Assembly (NCBI GenBank): GCA_019916065.1
Contig: CM034233.1
Coordinates: forward strand, 50,186,009-50,250,008
Direction of reading: 5' to 3'
Length of the DNA stretch: 64,000 bases
Origin: Vitellaria paradoxa
Lineage: Eukaryota > Streptophyta > Magnoliopsida > Ericales > Sapotaceae
Below, one piece after another: positions 44,926 through 58,050 of the stretch. Both the position numbers and the translations under genes were made by a program. A model generated the notes under the pieces. The model did no database searches and was not told where the DNA came from. It saw only the letters and a program-made list of their open reading frames with translations. How positions within the stretch are numbered: the first letter of the stretch is position 1; each line of letters starts with the position of its first letter.

Positions 44926-45713
44926 AAGCTTTGATTTTGTTATACTTTTGAAATAAAAAGACTTGACAATAATTAAAAAAAATGAAAATAATATATTAAG
45001 AAACAAATTACAGTAGGTTTCTAATTGAAATTAAAAAAGTGAACAAAAGAACGATAGAATTTAAATTTATTTAAAATAATCAACAATATCCCGATGTTAC
45101 TTATAACTGAAGACGTAAAAAAAAAAAAAAACCCAAAACAAAATGATCCTTGCCTTAGAGACTATTTGAATATCCTTTTTTATTTTTAGTAATTTTTAAT
45201 ATTTTTTAACCATAAGTAAAATTTTATGTATGGCAAAACAAGTAGTTTAAAATTTGTCACCAAAATGACATTGAATCCAAGTAAAATTATATTTAATCTT
45301 CTCTTACACTCTATTTGGAATAGTGAATTTAATAAAACTTAATTTCATTTGACAAAAATCCTCACTATTTTTATGTTTAAAATTAAAATAAATTTTAATC
45401 AATTAATTTAATTCTATTTCATAATTTAAATTTTAAAATTCTATATCATTTAAAATTTAATCTAAAATAATAAAATTTGATAAAAATTCATTATTTTTCT
45501 AAATCATTTAAATAAATAGACAAATTTATTTTTATATATCATTTTACCATATTTTTATTTCCTATTAACATAATTAAATTTAATATTTCTCTTAAATCAA
45601 ATTAATTCAATTCTTAAATTCAAAATATATTCTAAATAAAAAAAATTATTTACTAAATCAAATCAAATCAACTTATTATTTTAAAATTAAATCAATTCTA
45701 ACGCAAAAATATT
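44926..45713. other. AT-rich intergenic
   Basis: Nothing recognised. Confidence 0.5.
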
Positions 45714-46013
45714 TCAAAAGAAGTGTTGTTGACTTGACTCGGACTGAGACTCGAGGTCACGCTCATTCAAAAAACCCATATAGTTCGAAAAAGTACAACA
45801 CAAACTTGCGATGAAGGCACCACCAATCAGATGCCTGGTTGAAGAACAAAAGAGTGATCGGAGATAACATTCCACAGTGGCATCCCATCCATCACTTGAG
45901 TTTTGAAAATAGCTTGGCTGCAACCTGTAATCCAGAGAGGCTTCAGTCCAACATGAAAGACAAGAAATCAAATGAATTTTATTTGTACCAAAATTTTTAA
46001 ATTTACAATACAA
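45714..46013 (-). other. Unidentified exon-like island
   Basis: A GC-richer stretch that is open for 99 residues on the - strand, with an acceptor-like TTACAG at about 45925-45930 followed by an open stretch to TGA. The product matches nothing I recognise. It may be a captured gene fragment, a relict exon, or chance. Confidence 0.25.
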
Positions 46014-47712
46014 AATTTTTAAATTTACAATACATACATATATGTGTAATATATATCATATTACATCTGAATAACTGTGTTTACAACACTTCTCAATTAA
46101 AATTAAATATACACGCATTTGAAATTGAAATATGTTATCACATTTTCTTTTTTCATTATATTATTCCTGAGAAACAAAATTTTATTTTACTTAATGCAAC
46201 TCTTTAGATATTATCATTAAATTCAACACAATGGTCTAGTAGAATGTGAAGTGATCCAAAAATTGGACAGAAATTTGAAAGAAAACTTTGATTTAAAAAG
46301 ATGTTAGCCCTTCATTGAAAATAAAACTCAATCTCAATTTTGAATTTTAATTTGTAAGAGAGACATCTTTAAAATGTGTTGTGTTTTATTATATTGATAT
46401 AAAACGATCGCAAGAAACCTAATTCCATCATGTGGTACCCAATCAAGGACTATAATTGTGACAAGTATCTTTTAGAGTATTCTATTTTATTAATTATGTT
46501 TATTATTAATAAATACTACTTATTTACATTGATTATTATTACTTAATATTTGAATTCTATTTGAATTTTACATTAATTGTTATCTTAATTTATAATTATC
46601 TAATCTAATGCTTTCGTTAAACCTATCTTTTTTCCCATTCCCTTAGAAATTTATCATACTTACAAACTTACATAATTCCCAAGCCGAAATACTAAATTTC
46701 ATCACCCATGACGAGACTATTCTTCCTTACTTTTTTTTTTTTTAAAGAATTTATTATACTTATCAATTATATTATTCCTTAGCCAAAATACAAAATTTCA
46801 TGTACTTATCACTTAAAATTTAAAATTTAAATATTACAATTATCTAAATAGAATTCTATTAAAAATAATATATTTTTGGTAACTTTAATAATTTGGTTAT
46901 AATCTTGATTCAAATATAATTTAAGTAGCTAGAAATACTATTGATTGAAATATTTAATTTCGCCAGTTATCACTTAATATTATGACTTTATCAAAATTGA
47001 GCTTTAATTATGATTTTACGTGGGTATGCACATTGGAGTTTTCTCGGTGCTAACTATTGCTCTAAAAGTAGGTAAAATGATAATTACTTATACAAGTGTG
47101 TGTATATATTATATATAAATACATGTGCCCTGGACATCTAAATTGATTTTGTACATTTCCAATTTTTTGGCTTTATTTTTTTAATTGTGCATTTTCAATT
47201 TCTTAGTTTTGCCTCTACTACAACTAATCTTTTCTTTTCGATGAATAGTAAGAATTAACTTTAGGCACTCCAAATTATTTTCGATTATGAGTTACAATAA
47301 GATGGATTTGTGTACTTTATACATCTTCTTTGTATATTAAAAATAATAATCCTAATTTAAATATGATGCAATTCTATTTGGATCTTTATAGAAATACTGT
47401 GTTTTATATGTGATTGATAAATTTTCATGGTTACTATATTCTTCAAGAAATATATATATATATATATATACTACATACATTTGTCTTATATATTTAATAT
47501 TTTTGACAGTTTCAGTTGTCTTTGGCGTAATCTTCTGTTTGTATTTTTTCATCACCATCATCATCATCATCATCATATTTTTGTTATCCATCATAATATC
47601 ATCATCATCATCAAGATCAGGTACTATTACCTGAGATTTTGTTCATCAATTCTAGAATTCGTATGTTAATGAATATATTGTTGAAACTAGTATGATTTAT
47701 TTTATCATATGT
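46014..47712. other. AT-rich intergenic with microsatellites
   Basis: A TA run at about 47449-47470 and an ATC/CAT run at about 47549-47612. No gene recognised; Tyr-Ile and Met repeats read through these runs are artefacts of the microsatellites. Confidence 0.55.
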
Positions 47713-48025
47713 AAACAGCACCATGAAACACAAAAAGATGTCACATACAAAGAATGGCTGACAGTACCACATGGATGAGAGTAACACATACATGCGGTAC
47801 TATTTTGTATAGGATGCATGCGCTTTCAAAAACAGTACCGAATGTATTTAGAATGCAAACAGCACGATGAAATATAAAAAGGAGTCACATATCCAATGAA
47901 AGGGCTGACAGTACTACATGGATGCGGTCCTGTTTTTGTATAAGATGAATGCTCTTTAAAAAACAGTACCGATTGTATTTATCATACAAATAGCACCATA
48001 AAATACAAAAAGTAGTCACACTTGA
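47713..48025 (+). repeat. 131-144-bp tandem repeat, about 2.3 copies
   Basis: Units start at 47713, 47857 and 47988 with aaacagcaccatgaaa-like sequence; each full unit also has ggctgacagtac, acatggatg and aaacagtaccga segments. Confidence 0.88.
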
Positions 48026-48349
48026 TTTATTTTATTAGAAATAGTACCTGATTTTGATTCAACTTTTAAGATTTATTTTTTTCAACGCATTGGACAATGG
48101 CTTGAGATCCCAGACTAGACATCTAGGTGTTGTAGTCTTCTATGCTTGTTGGACCAGAGTGGTGTGCTCACAGATCCAGTACTGCATCATTTGTTACGAT
48201 TCATTAGTTGAATGAATTTCATAAGACAGTATCAACGTATAATATAGAATATGATATGAAAAGGTTATCAGCAACATCATAACACAGCTTGCAACACCTT
48301 TGTTTCTAGATTCTGAGCACAAACTTTCTCCAAGAATTCCAATTATATG

Positions 48350-49837
48350 TGCTTGTTCTTACTTAATTACCTCACTCTAAAATAAAAGTCAAATGAAAAT
48401 TCAGATTATCAATTAAAATTTAAAAAAATGTTAAGTGAGGTAAATCAAGACAAGTTTTCCCCCAAGTGCAAGGTATGGTAGAAGCACAAAATAACTGGTA
48501 AGTCCCAGGTCATTTCCACAGGGATCTAGGGAGTAATGAAGTGAATGACTCTAATGGAGATTAATTTGGCAAACACAACACTCACAAAAAATGTGAAACA
48601 AAAAAAAATAAAATCTGATTTGGTTGGTTGATGGTTTTGAACTAGTTTTCCAAAAGCAAAATGAATTTAAACTAAAAGATTAAGTGATAAAAAGGTTGAG
48701 CAAGACAAGTTTAATACCAATCCGAATGAATTTCAAGTGCCAAGAGTTTATAAATTACCAAATCAATTTGTGTTGATTTTTGGAAAATTAATTTCAATTG
48801 AAACAAACCATGGATTAAACACTCAATGTGCATAACCTATTTTAAGGACAATAGGAGTTCTAATTCTAGCAACCCACATACAACAATGTCATGAGAGTTC
48901 TAAGTTAAGCAACACCTATGAACTCATCAATAGGATATACAAATTTGGATTAATCAGGTCTTGAATCAATGAGTTCTAAGACACCTAGCTGCAAATTAAC
49001 TTGATAATCATAAGAACTCAAAGTAAATCCATGAAGTTCGGCTACTTGAGATTTATTGGAAGGGCATTACCCTTGCCTTGGCCCAAGAAGACTTAGCCGA
49101 GCATATTAAAGAGAAGAAAAACAGAAATGGAAATCTGAATTGAAGACATTTCAAACTGAAAATGAAAATTTAATGGATTCAGAACTGAAAATCTGATTAC
49201 AGAAATTGAAATGAATTCAAAATGTAAATCTTAAAAACTCCAATGCCGAATTGAAATTAAAATGTAAAATTATGAACTCTCAATAAAATTTCTCTCAAAA
49301 CCTCTCTACAAAACTGAATTTCTCTCCTCCGATCTCCTCTGCTTTCTGTGGTATCCCCTCTTTTTTTTCTCTTCTCTCTCCTTAACCGAATGTAGTCCTC
49401 ATGATAGCTCATTCTTTTCCTATATTTTTTTTACTCATTTGCCCTCCCTGGATTGCAGGTTACATCACATGGAGAAGTTGGGGTCACATGGAATTCGTTG
49501 CTGTGAAGAAGCTTATATTCGAATACAGTAAAATCATATTCGAATATGATCTCTGCTACAGAAATTTCCAGAATAGTGATTCTGATCTCTTTGCATTGAT
49601 TTCAACTGAATTTCTTCTTCTTCTGAAATAGCTTCAATCCTTTGATGTGCTGTGCAGCATGCTTTCTTCTCAACATCCTCAATGTAGCTTAATTTCTTGT
49701 TTTTGTGATGGAAATCAACACATATTTCACTTTGGAGATATGGAGATGGAATCTGCACAAAACATAGATTTTATATCTTTTTATGATGTGTGCAAGTGTA
49801 ATTTGAATATATAAATGTAACAATTGATGTCCAATCA
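48350..49837 (-). repeat. 3' LTR of element D
   Basis: Nearly identical over its length to 62151-63658. On the - strand starts TGATTGGACATC right after the PPT and ends in AAGCA. 1488 bp, in the Athila range. Confidence 0.9.
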
Positions 49838-49850
49838 CACACCCCCAACT
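49838..49850 (-). other. Polypurine tract of element D
   Basis: AGTTGGGGGTGTG on the - strand, directly before the LTR start; primes second-strand synthesis. Confidence 0.75.
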
Positions 49851-51559
49851 ACAACATTACTAGTCCCTAGTAATGCTTCTAATAGAAGAAATAGGAGAGA
49901 AATCCAAAAGTATTAATTCCATTTCAATTTGAATGACATTTCAGCTATTCATTGAAATTAGTCAACACCATAAGCAAAAACTTTCATAAGCAAAGTTTAA
50001 AATTTAAAATTTTATAAGAGATGTGAAACTTGCCAAGTGTGTGAAATGAATGTGAATGAATAGCAGCTTTTAGCTCTATCAACTTAACATACATCTTTAG
50101 AACTTCATTTAATTCTGAGCTTTGCATTCCATTTCATTCCCAAGTTTTGACTTCAAATCTCACCTTGGAATTCACTCCAAAGAAAATAGAGCACACAAGG
50201 TTTCACTCAAGATGCCCCTTATTAAGAGTAAATGTTCATCAAATTCTAGAAGGTGACATCAACAAGTCAAAAACGATGTATTCAAGAAAGAATTGGACTT
50301 GGCATAACTCCATGAAGGAATGATGTAGCAAAGTAATTTCAGAATTTTCACCATGATTCCCTAATTCCTAAATTTCACAATTGAATGAAAATTCTTCCAA
50401 AGATCAATTAGGACTTGCAATGGGTTGTAATGGGGCCATGAGGTTTAATAAGGTAATAGAAGGAAAGGATAAGGAATTCAAAAACTGATTTGGAACACTG
50501 AAATAAATTTTCTTCTACCCTTCTACAATTCATTTTTTTTTTTTTTCAAACTGAAAATGACCTCAAGTGAATGTATTTCAAAATTAAAACAGTTTCCCCC
50601 TTTTTGATTTTCTTTTTATCATCCATTTCCCTTAACATTTTCTTTTTCCTCATTCCATACATTTTTCTTTCTTCTCACTCAAATCCCACAATTCAGTCCA
50701 CTAACCTTCATTTCTATTTTCAATGCATTCCAAAATACATAGGGAAGGGTAGAGAGCATTCATTTTGGTTAAAGGAATTATGTGGTAAAAATAAAGAAGT
50801 ATGAATGCTCTAATAAGGCTCAAACTTGGCTACAATGGTCACGTTTATCAAAGAAAGGCATTCCAAGCTCAAATGTTAAGAAAAATGGCCTAATATCACT
50901 TCTATGATTTCATTCCATCCAACCATAAAAGTTAAGAATCAAAATCTAGTTCCATTCCTCTATCACTTCACAAACACCCAAAGCAAAATAGTATAAGTGG
51001 AGTTATTGAAGGAATTTGAAGTGCAAAAAAACTTGAGCTTTTGGAAAGCCCTTAGAGTAAATGTAAGTCTCTCATGAACAAAGTTTAAGGCTCAATATCT
51101 CACTTCAGGTTTTAAGTCTCCACTATATCTGGAAATCCATAAAGCACATTATTCATTCATAAATCCATTCCTCAAGAACATGTTAGATCAACAATTCTCA
51201 AGCTAAATCCATTCACACACTTTTCAACTTAAAAACACATGGCAAACACAACAACTCTTAAAATTTCATACTTCAACTCAGCTCAATCCAATTTATGCAA
51301 ATGACATACTAATTCCAAGAAAACAGAAATTTCATTCATTCCAAGTTGTAAGTTCAAAGTCATAGGTGGCAAAAGAAAAAAAACAACTTAAACCTAATCA
51401 AAAGAAACAAACAGCAAGAACATCAATCCAAATCCTATTGTTGACAAAACATATTTGAAATATTCTAAAGATTTGCGTCAAAAGTCTGGTTTCAAGGACG
51501 AAAGAGTCTGAATCATGGCTGAAATACTGAATTAAGCATTTCTTCCTTCTCGGCTTAAT
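49851..51559 (-). other. 3' noncoding region of element D
   Basis: Between the env-position ORF and the PPT. No coding sequence recognised; many short ORFs are chance. Confidence 0.6.
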
Positions 51560-52849
51560 TCGAATATGCTCTCCACCAATCGAATAAGCTTTTGCTGCCC
51601 CTGTCTCAGCTCACTAACTTCCCTCATCAGTACTTCTTGATTTTTGGATTAACTTCAATTTTCCTCTGTGCTCATGGGAGCTGCTTCAGTCTCTTCTGCT
51701 GGCTGTTGCTAGTTGTTCTTACTGCAGGTGGAGCAGCCTTTTCAGCTATCCTTGACTCCTATTCACAGATGTCTTGTCTATCAAAGGAGCAGCTTTCACA
51801 GTGGCCATTCCTACCTCTTCTCTATTCCCAGAAAATGCTGAATTATCTCTGTAATTAGACCTCCAAAAGGCAGCCCAGCAGTGGATTCTGATTTCTCTAC
51901 CACATGAGAAATAACCAACCAGATGTGGTAAGGTAAATCCATGGGAATGCCTAACAACAACTTTCCCATAATCATGGCTTGCTCTAGAGTGATGGTTGAC
52001 TTGTAAGCATGGGGCAGAATTGAAGAACAGACTAGCATGTGAAGGACATTACTTTTGGGAGTAATTCCTGACTTGGACATCCTAGCAGTGGTCCATTGAG
52101 CTTGAGGGTTGGCTGAAGAGTCTAGCCAAATTGTCCTTATGCAATTGCTCTCCCATTGTGCTTTTTGTTCAGGTGTGGATTGGGTACTCTTTCAACAGGT
52201 AAGTGACTTATGAAAGAGATCTTCTCAAGATTCACACTGATTTTCTTCCCTCTAACCTCAGAGTTTATCACAGGTCTCCCATGAACCATACCCAATTCAG
52301 CATTTGAGTAAAACTCTCTCACATATGGTACCACAGCCCTCTACTGGTTGTAACCCAATGCACCCAGCCCCTTTGCTCAAATAATTCTAACAATTCATAG
52401 GGTGGTTCATTGTAGTCCTCCAATTTAATTCCTCTTTCACTCAACACAGCTCTCTTGCTGTAATTCTCATTATATTTCAGCTCTGAGGCTTTATTGGAAA
52501 ACCTCGAGCTATCAAAAGAATCTCCTCAAAAAGATCTTGGTCAGATTGTGCTTCAGGTTCATCCTCAGGAGCATTTTCAGAGGTGTGGACCTCATGCTCA
52601 GGAGCATTAGTGTGCTCCTTAGTAGGCACATTCTCAGGAACTCCAACAGAGTTTTCCTTTTCAACATTAGAGACATGATAGAACGATTCTGCTCTAGAGG
52701 AGGACCTAGGTCTGATTTAGAAGATGACAGTTATGTATGGGTTCCTGAACAACAAGTGAAGAACCCTTACCATGTTGGCTCAAAATCCTCATGCTCCTTC
52801 TTTTAGCCTTACCTTTATAAGCCATCTTCTTCATCCTCTTTGGTGGCAT
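51560..52849 (-). pseudogene. Element D env-position ORF (putative plant transposon protein type), broken
   Basis: ATG at 52849 starts MPPKRMKKMAYKGKAKRR, a basic N terminus typical of the third Athila ORF. After frameshifts, 52334-52137 reads VPYVREFYSNAELGMVHG and 52080-51811 reads the SGITPKSNVLHMLVCSSILP segment with TLEQAMIMGKLLLG. These match the fold often named putative plant transposon protein that follows integrase in Athila elements; its role is unknown. The end (about 51650-51570) has a coiled-coil-like LMREVSELRQGQQKLIRLVE stretch. Confidence 0.65.
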
Positions 52850-53968
52850 CTTGCTTCAATTGATTCTCAACCCTTTATCAGAAATTTTCCAAAGCTGTAA
52901 ACCCTAGCTTCTTCAATCGCAGCTCTGTATCTGAATCTTCCTTTCAATGTCAACTCAAAATCACACTCAGATAATCTGAAAGTTGAGGACTGGAAGAAGA
53001 TGTGGAATGGTGAAGGTTTCAGGGTTTTGGGCACCAGGGCTCGTATTCGAATAGAACAGGAACTTGAATGGGGCCACTCACGGGTATATAGGATTTAAAA
53101 CCGACATCATATTCGAATACCCAGACCCATATTCGAATACAGGTTATCAGCAATTTGCAATTCCAGTGTCCAGAAAACCAGAAATTCTTCCCCCATTTCT
53201 TAAGAATACTCAAATTAAGTTTTGCCAACAGCTAGGATTCGAAAATTATTTCAAAAGACAACTAATTCAAGAAGAAGTTTTGCAATTTTTCAAATTTTCA
53301 ATTTTTTTTAAATTTTCAACATATGCAAACTCAAACTGACATAAGCATGATCTTAATTCAATTCAAACAATTCCAAATCATATTCAAAACATTCTGATCA
53401 TATCCAATCACTCAATTCAGCAAATTTCAGTAAAAACACTATTCACATCCACAAACTCAGATTGTGTCCCCCCCAACTAAAATCATGCATTGTCCTCAAT
53501 GTATTAAACCAGCAAATTAAAGAAAGGTTGGGGAAGTAACATACCTGGAGATTGTGAATGAAAATTCAACTTATTACCAAGAATTGAAAGCTGATCATCA
53601 GCTGCTGTGACCAATCCCCACCAACTTGTTCCAAGCTCACATTTCAGCAGTGGCAAGGCATTTAGTCCAGCTACTGCATGATCACAGCTGCAGTTGCAAT
53701 TGCAACTGATCACATCAGATTTGAATAGATTCTTTTCATCAAGCAGATTCTTCACTTCCTCAGTTGAGTACTACTTGCAGCTGAAAACTGAAGGTTAGCA
53801 ATAACCATATACAACTTTTTTTTTTTTTTACAAAAACAAAAGAAAACAGAAAATCAAAAGCATAACAGAACCTACACTACTATGATACAAAATCAGAATT
53901 CTTCCTTCATTCAAACAGAATTTGGGGGATCTTCGAGATCCCAACTCTCTACTTCAGCAACAAAATTC
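52850..53968 (-). other. Spacer between integrase and env-position ORF of element D
   Basis: No recognised protein. Holds three copies of the attcgaat palindrome (53045, 53111, 53131) and a T run at 53817-53829. Confidence 0.6.
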
Positions 53969-55196
53969 TCATGATACTCCTTGAGTCTTTGTCCATTCAC
54001 CGGAAAACATTCTTTGAACTTGGGTTTTCAATGTCAATAGCCCCAAACTAGTCACATTCTTGACTACAAAAGGACCAGTCCATCTTGATTTAAGCTTTCC
54101 TGGAAACAGATGCAATCTAGAATCATATAACAACACTTTTTGTCCCACAAAAAACTCTCTTCTACTGATGTGTGCATCGTGCCACTTCTTTACTCGATCC
54201 TTAGAAATCTTGGCATTCTCATATGCATCGTTTCTAATCTCTTCCAGCTCACTAAGTTGCAATTTTCTTTGAAAACCAGATTCAGTGATGCTCTCATTAA
54301 AATGTCTCACTGCCCAAAAGGCCTTGTGTTCCAACTCCAGGAAGTGACAAGCTTTTCCATACCAATCTATAAGGGGACATTCCTAAGATGGTCTTGAATG
54401 CAGTCCTATAAGCCCACAGTGCATCCACCAATTTCAAAGACCAATCTTTCCTTGTGGGGTTCACTGTTTTCTCAATGATTCTTTTGATTTCCCTATTAGC
54501 TAATTCAGCTTGTCCACTTGTTTGGGGGTGGTAAGATGTTCCAACCTTGTGTAACACCCCATACTTCTTCATCAAAAGACCAACATGTCTATTGCAAAAA
54601 TGTGTTCCCCTATCACTTATCACTGCTCTAGGCATCCCAAATCTGGAAAACACATTTTCTTTCAAAAATTTGATAACCACTCTATGGTCATTGGTCTTTG
54701 TTGGAATAGCCTCTACCCACTTTGAGACATAATCTACGGCCACTAGAATGTACTCATAACCAAAGGAACTCACAAATGGGCCCATGAAGTCCATACCCCA
54801 ACAGTCAAAGATATCAAGCACATAAATGGGATGAAGGGGCATCATGTTCCTCCTAGTGAGGCTACCAAGTCTCTGGCATCTATCACAAGCAACACAAAAT
54901 GCATACACATCTTTGAACATGGTTGGCCAATACAATCCACATTGCAAAATTTTAGCCACAGTCTTCCTAGCAGAAAAATGTCCTCCACAAGCTAATGTGT
55001 GACAGAACTCAATGACACTGGTGGACTCACTCTCAGGTATGCACCTCCTAATCACCTGATCTGGGCAATATTTAAACAAATAAGGGTCATCCCAGAAAAA
55101 GTGTCTCACATTCCTAAAGAACTTCCTTCTATCCACATGGTCCAGTGAGAAGGCACAATACCTGAAGCTAGGTAGTTGGCTATATCTGCAAACCAA
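53969..55196 (-). pseudogene. Element D integrase (one frameshift)
   Basis: Zinc domain: H in [11 protein letters not shown] and the C-x2-C of [11 protein letters not shown]. Catalytic core D, D, E all present: [19 protein letters not shown] and [13 protein letters not shown] frameshift near 54340 moves the reading to the C-terminal part (54334-53969), with KKWHDAHISRREFFVGQKVL, YDSRLHLFPGKLKSRWTGPF, the usual Athila end. Apart from this shift the enzyme looks complete. Confidence 0.9.
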
Positions 55197-56946
55197 GGTA
55201 CCTCAGAAGAGTCTATGTGGAACAACTGCTCATCAGGGAATGTCTCATTGATGGGAGAATCAAAAGATGCTAAATGATGTGGGAGTCTAGAAAGGTGATC
55301 AGCAACTACATTTTCAACTCCCTTTTTGTCCTTGATTTCTAAATCAAATTCTTGAAGCAGAAGAATCCATCTAATAAGTCTAGGCTTAGCATCAGGTTTG
55401 GTCAAGAGATACTTCAAAGCAGCATGGTCAGTGTATACTATGACATGGGAACCTACCAAGTATGATCTGAACTTGTCCAAGGCATATACTACTGCTAGCA
55501 ACTCCTTCTCAGTAGTAGTGTAATTCCTTTGTGCTTCACTAAGGGTTTTGCTAGCATAGTACAATACATGTGGCCTCCTATCCCTCCTCTGTCCTAGCAC
55601 TGCACCAATGGCACAATCACTAGCATCACACATGATTTCAAATGGTAAAGTCCAGTCTGGTGGCTGCATAATGGGAGCTGAGGTGAGCAAACTCTTAAGT
55701 CTATCAAATGAGGCCTGACACTCTGGTGTCCAATCAAAGGGAACATCCTGGGATAGAAGGTTGCACAAAGGTCTAGCAATGGCACTGAATGATGCAATGA
55801 ACCTTCTATAAAACCCAGCATGGCCAAGAAATGATCTGATATCCTTAACACATCTAGGGGTAGGAAGTTTTTGAATGATTTCCACTTTGGCTTTGTCTAC
55901 TTCTATCCCCCTAGAAGACACTATGTGGCCAAGGACAATTCCATGAGTTACCATAAAGTGGCATTTTTCCCAGTTCAAAACCAAGTTTTTCTCCTCACAT
56001 CTAATCAAAACCTTCTCTAAATTTCCCAAACATGTATCAAAGTCACTGCCATATACTGAAAAGTCATCCATAAAAACTTCAAGGAATCTCTCTACAAAAT
56101 CACAAACAGACTCATCATACATCTCTGAAATGTTGCAGGAGCATTGCAAAGACCAAAAGGCATACGCCTATATGCAAATGTGCCAAATGGGCAAGTGAAT
56201 GTGGTCTTTTCCTGATCCTCCAATGCAATCTCAATCTGATTATACCCAGAGTAACCATCCAAGAAACAGTAAAATGCATGCCCTGCCACTCTTTCCAATA
56301 CCTGATCTAGGAATGGAAAAGGGAAGTGATCTTTCCTGGTGACTGCATTTAACTTTCTATAATCTATGCACATGCGCCATCCTGTTTGAATGCGCATTGG
56401 AACTAATTCATCTTTTTCATTCGTAATCACAGTCACTCCAGATTTCTTAGGCACTACCTGAGTTGGACTCACCCACTTAGAATCTGAGATGGGGTAGATA
56501 ATTCCAGCATCCAAAAGCTTGATTACCTCCCCTCTAACAACCTCTTTCATGTTGGGGTTGAGTCTCCTTTGCATTTGCCTAATAAGCTTGGCCTCATCCT
56601 CCAAAAATATTCTATGAGTGCAAATCAATGGACTTATTCCCTGCAGATCTGCTATAGTCCAGCCCAAAGCTCCTCTATGCTTCCTTAAGACTTCCACAAG
56701 TCTATTTTTCTTGGTCCAACTCAGCTGAGATGAAATGACAGCTGGATAGGACTCTCCCTCACCCAAAAATACATACTTCAAGTCACTTGGTAGGGGTTTT
56801 CTCTCAGTTTTGGGTGGCTGGTCCAAAAATGACAGAGGCTTGACTATGGGCAGCTCTAAAGACTCACAGATGGTCTCCACTGATTCACCAATAGCATTGA
56901 ATTTTTCATTTCCTCCAATTCTCTCCCCCACAATTCTCCAAGTCAC
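55106..56946 (-). pseudogene. Element D reverse transcriptase and RNase H (one frameshift)
   Basis: RT from 56946: LGWTIADLQGISPLICTHRI, then DAGIIYPISDSKWVSPTQVV, GWRMCIDYRKLNAVTRKDHF and [18 protein letters not shown] one-base deletion near 56108-56115 shifts the frame, after which the active site [10 protein letters not shown] is intact. Connection: [13 protein letters not shown]. RNase [32 protein letters not shown] and [11 protein letters not shown] keep the acidic residues. One repaired base would give a continuous RT-RNase H, a sign of recent activity. Confidence 0.92.
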
Positions 56947-57245
56947 AATCAGCTAGGAAATCTACTTGCCATTATTCACTAAGGCTTTCTCCAAAGGGTC
57001 ATCAAAATACTCTCTATCAAAGTGATCTTGAGTGGTTGTTTGAATCAAATCAACTTCCTCTGCCTCCTCATAATCACTCGGCGTTTGGTCACCTTGAAGA
57101 TGTTTTTCTCAATTGTCATGTTTCCAAAGGAGAACTTGATAACTCCGGTTCTACAATTGATCAAGGCATTTGAGGTGGCCAAAATGGTCTTCCTAGGATA
57201 ACAGGTATAGCTGGTTGGTTTCCTTGAATGGGCTGAGGTCTAGCA
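56947..57245 (-). other. Protease-RT linker of element D
   Basis: Coding remnant between domains, with stops. No separate domain. Confidence 0.5.
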
Positions 57246-57596
57246 CTATAAAGTCCACCGGAAAGTAAAATGAACCACTTGAATCAAGACATCCTCAACC
57301 ACACCCCTAGGGACTTTAACTGACCTATCAGCAAGTTGTAATGTCACCCTAGTAGGTCTAAGTTCTCCCAACCCCAGCTGTTTGTAAACAGTGAATGGTA
57401 AGAGGTTGACACTTGCACCTAAATCTAGCAAAGCTTGATCTACCCTTTGATTCCCAATTAAACAAGCTATGGTGGGACAACCTGGATCTTTATATTTGGG
57501 AGGAGTTTTAAATTGCAAAATGGAGCTCACTTGTTCAGTCAAAAATGCTCTTTCTTTCACATTCATTTTCCTCATAACAGTACACAAATCTTTCAA
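57246..57596 (-). pseudogene. Element D aspartic protease
   Basis: Reads KTPPKYKDPGCPTIACLIG, then the active site ALLDLGASVNLLPFTVY, then LADRSVKVPRGVVEDVLIQV. The D-x-G-A active-site form is usual for Athila. A frame break follows at the C-terminal end (57246). Confidence 0.85.
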
Positions 57597-58050
57597 AAAT
57601 TTTCCATAGGATGGATTTTGTTTAATTGCATCAAGTCAGGGAATATTAATTCTGACTTGTTTGAACAATTCATAAATGTCAGAATTCAAATTCTCTTTCT
57701 TGGCTTTGTTCATTCTTTGTGGAAATGGAAGTTTTGGAACAAATTCAGATTTGTCCAACTTGGTTTTATTCAAAATCTCTTATTTTCAAAATCTTTTTCA
57801 CTCTTTTCAAATTGATTTTCCTCAGAAATTTTGTTCTTATTCTCAGAAATTTCCTCTTTATTTTCAGAATTTACCTGCTCTGTTCTCTGGATTCTGATTT
57901 GCTGCTTACTGCTATTCGAATGTTGCTTGCTGGTATTCGAATATTCCTTCGGTTGCATCAGAATTTTCTGCCCTTCTTGGCTCAGATTCTGCTTTTCCTC
58001 AAGTTTTTTGCTGTCCAACTTGCTGTCCCCAATAGTCTTTTCATTTTACT
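57597..58050 (-). other. Low-complexity gag-protease spacer of element D
   Basis: On the - strand rich in Lys, Glu, Asn and Gln codons (for example EYSNTSKQHSNSSKQ). Two attcgaat palindromes (57914 and 57935) lie in this stretch. Confidence 0.5.

Noticed and set aside
47352..47669. ORFs with Tyr-Ile, Met or His repeats
   Set aside because: They are translations of TA and ATC microsatellites.
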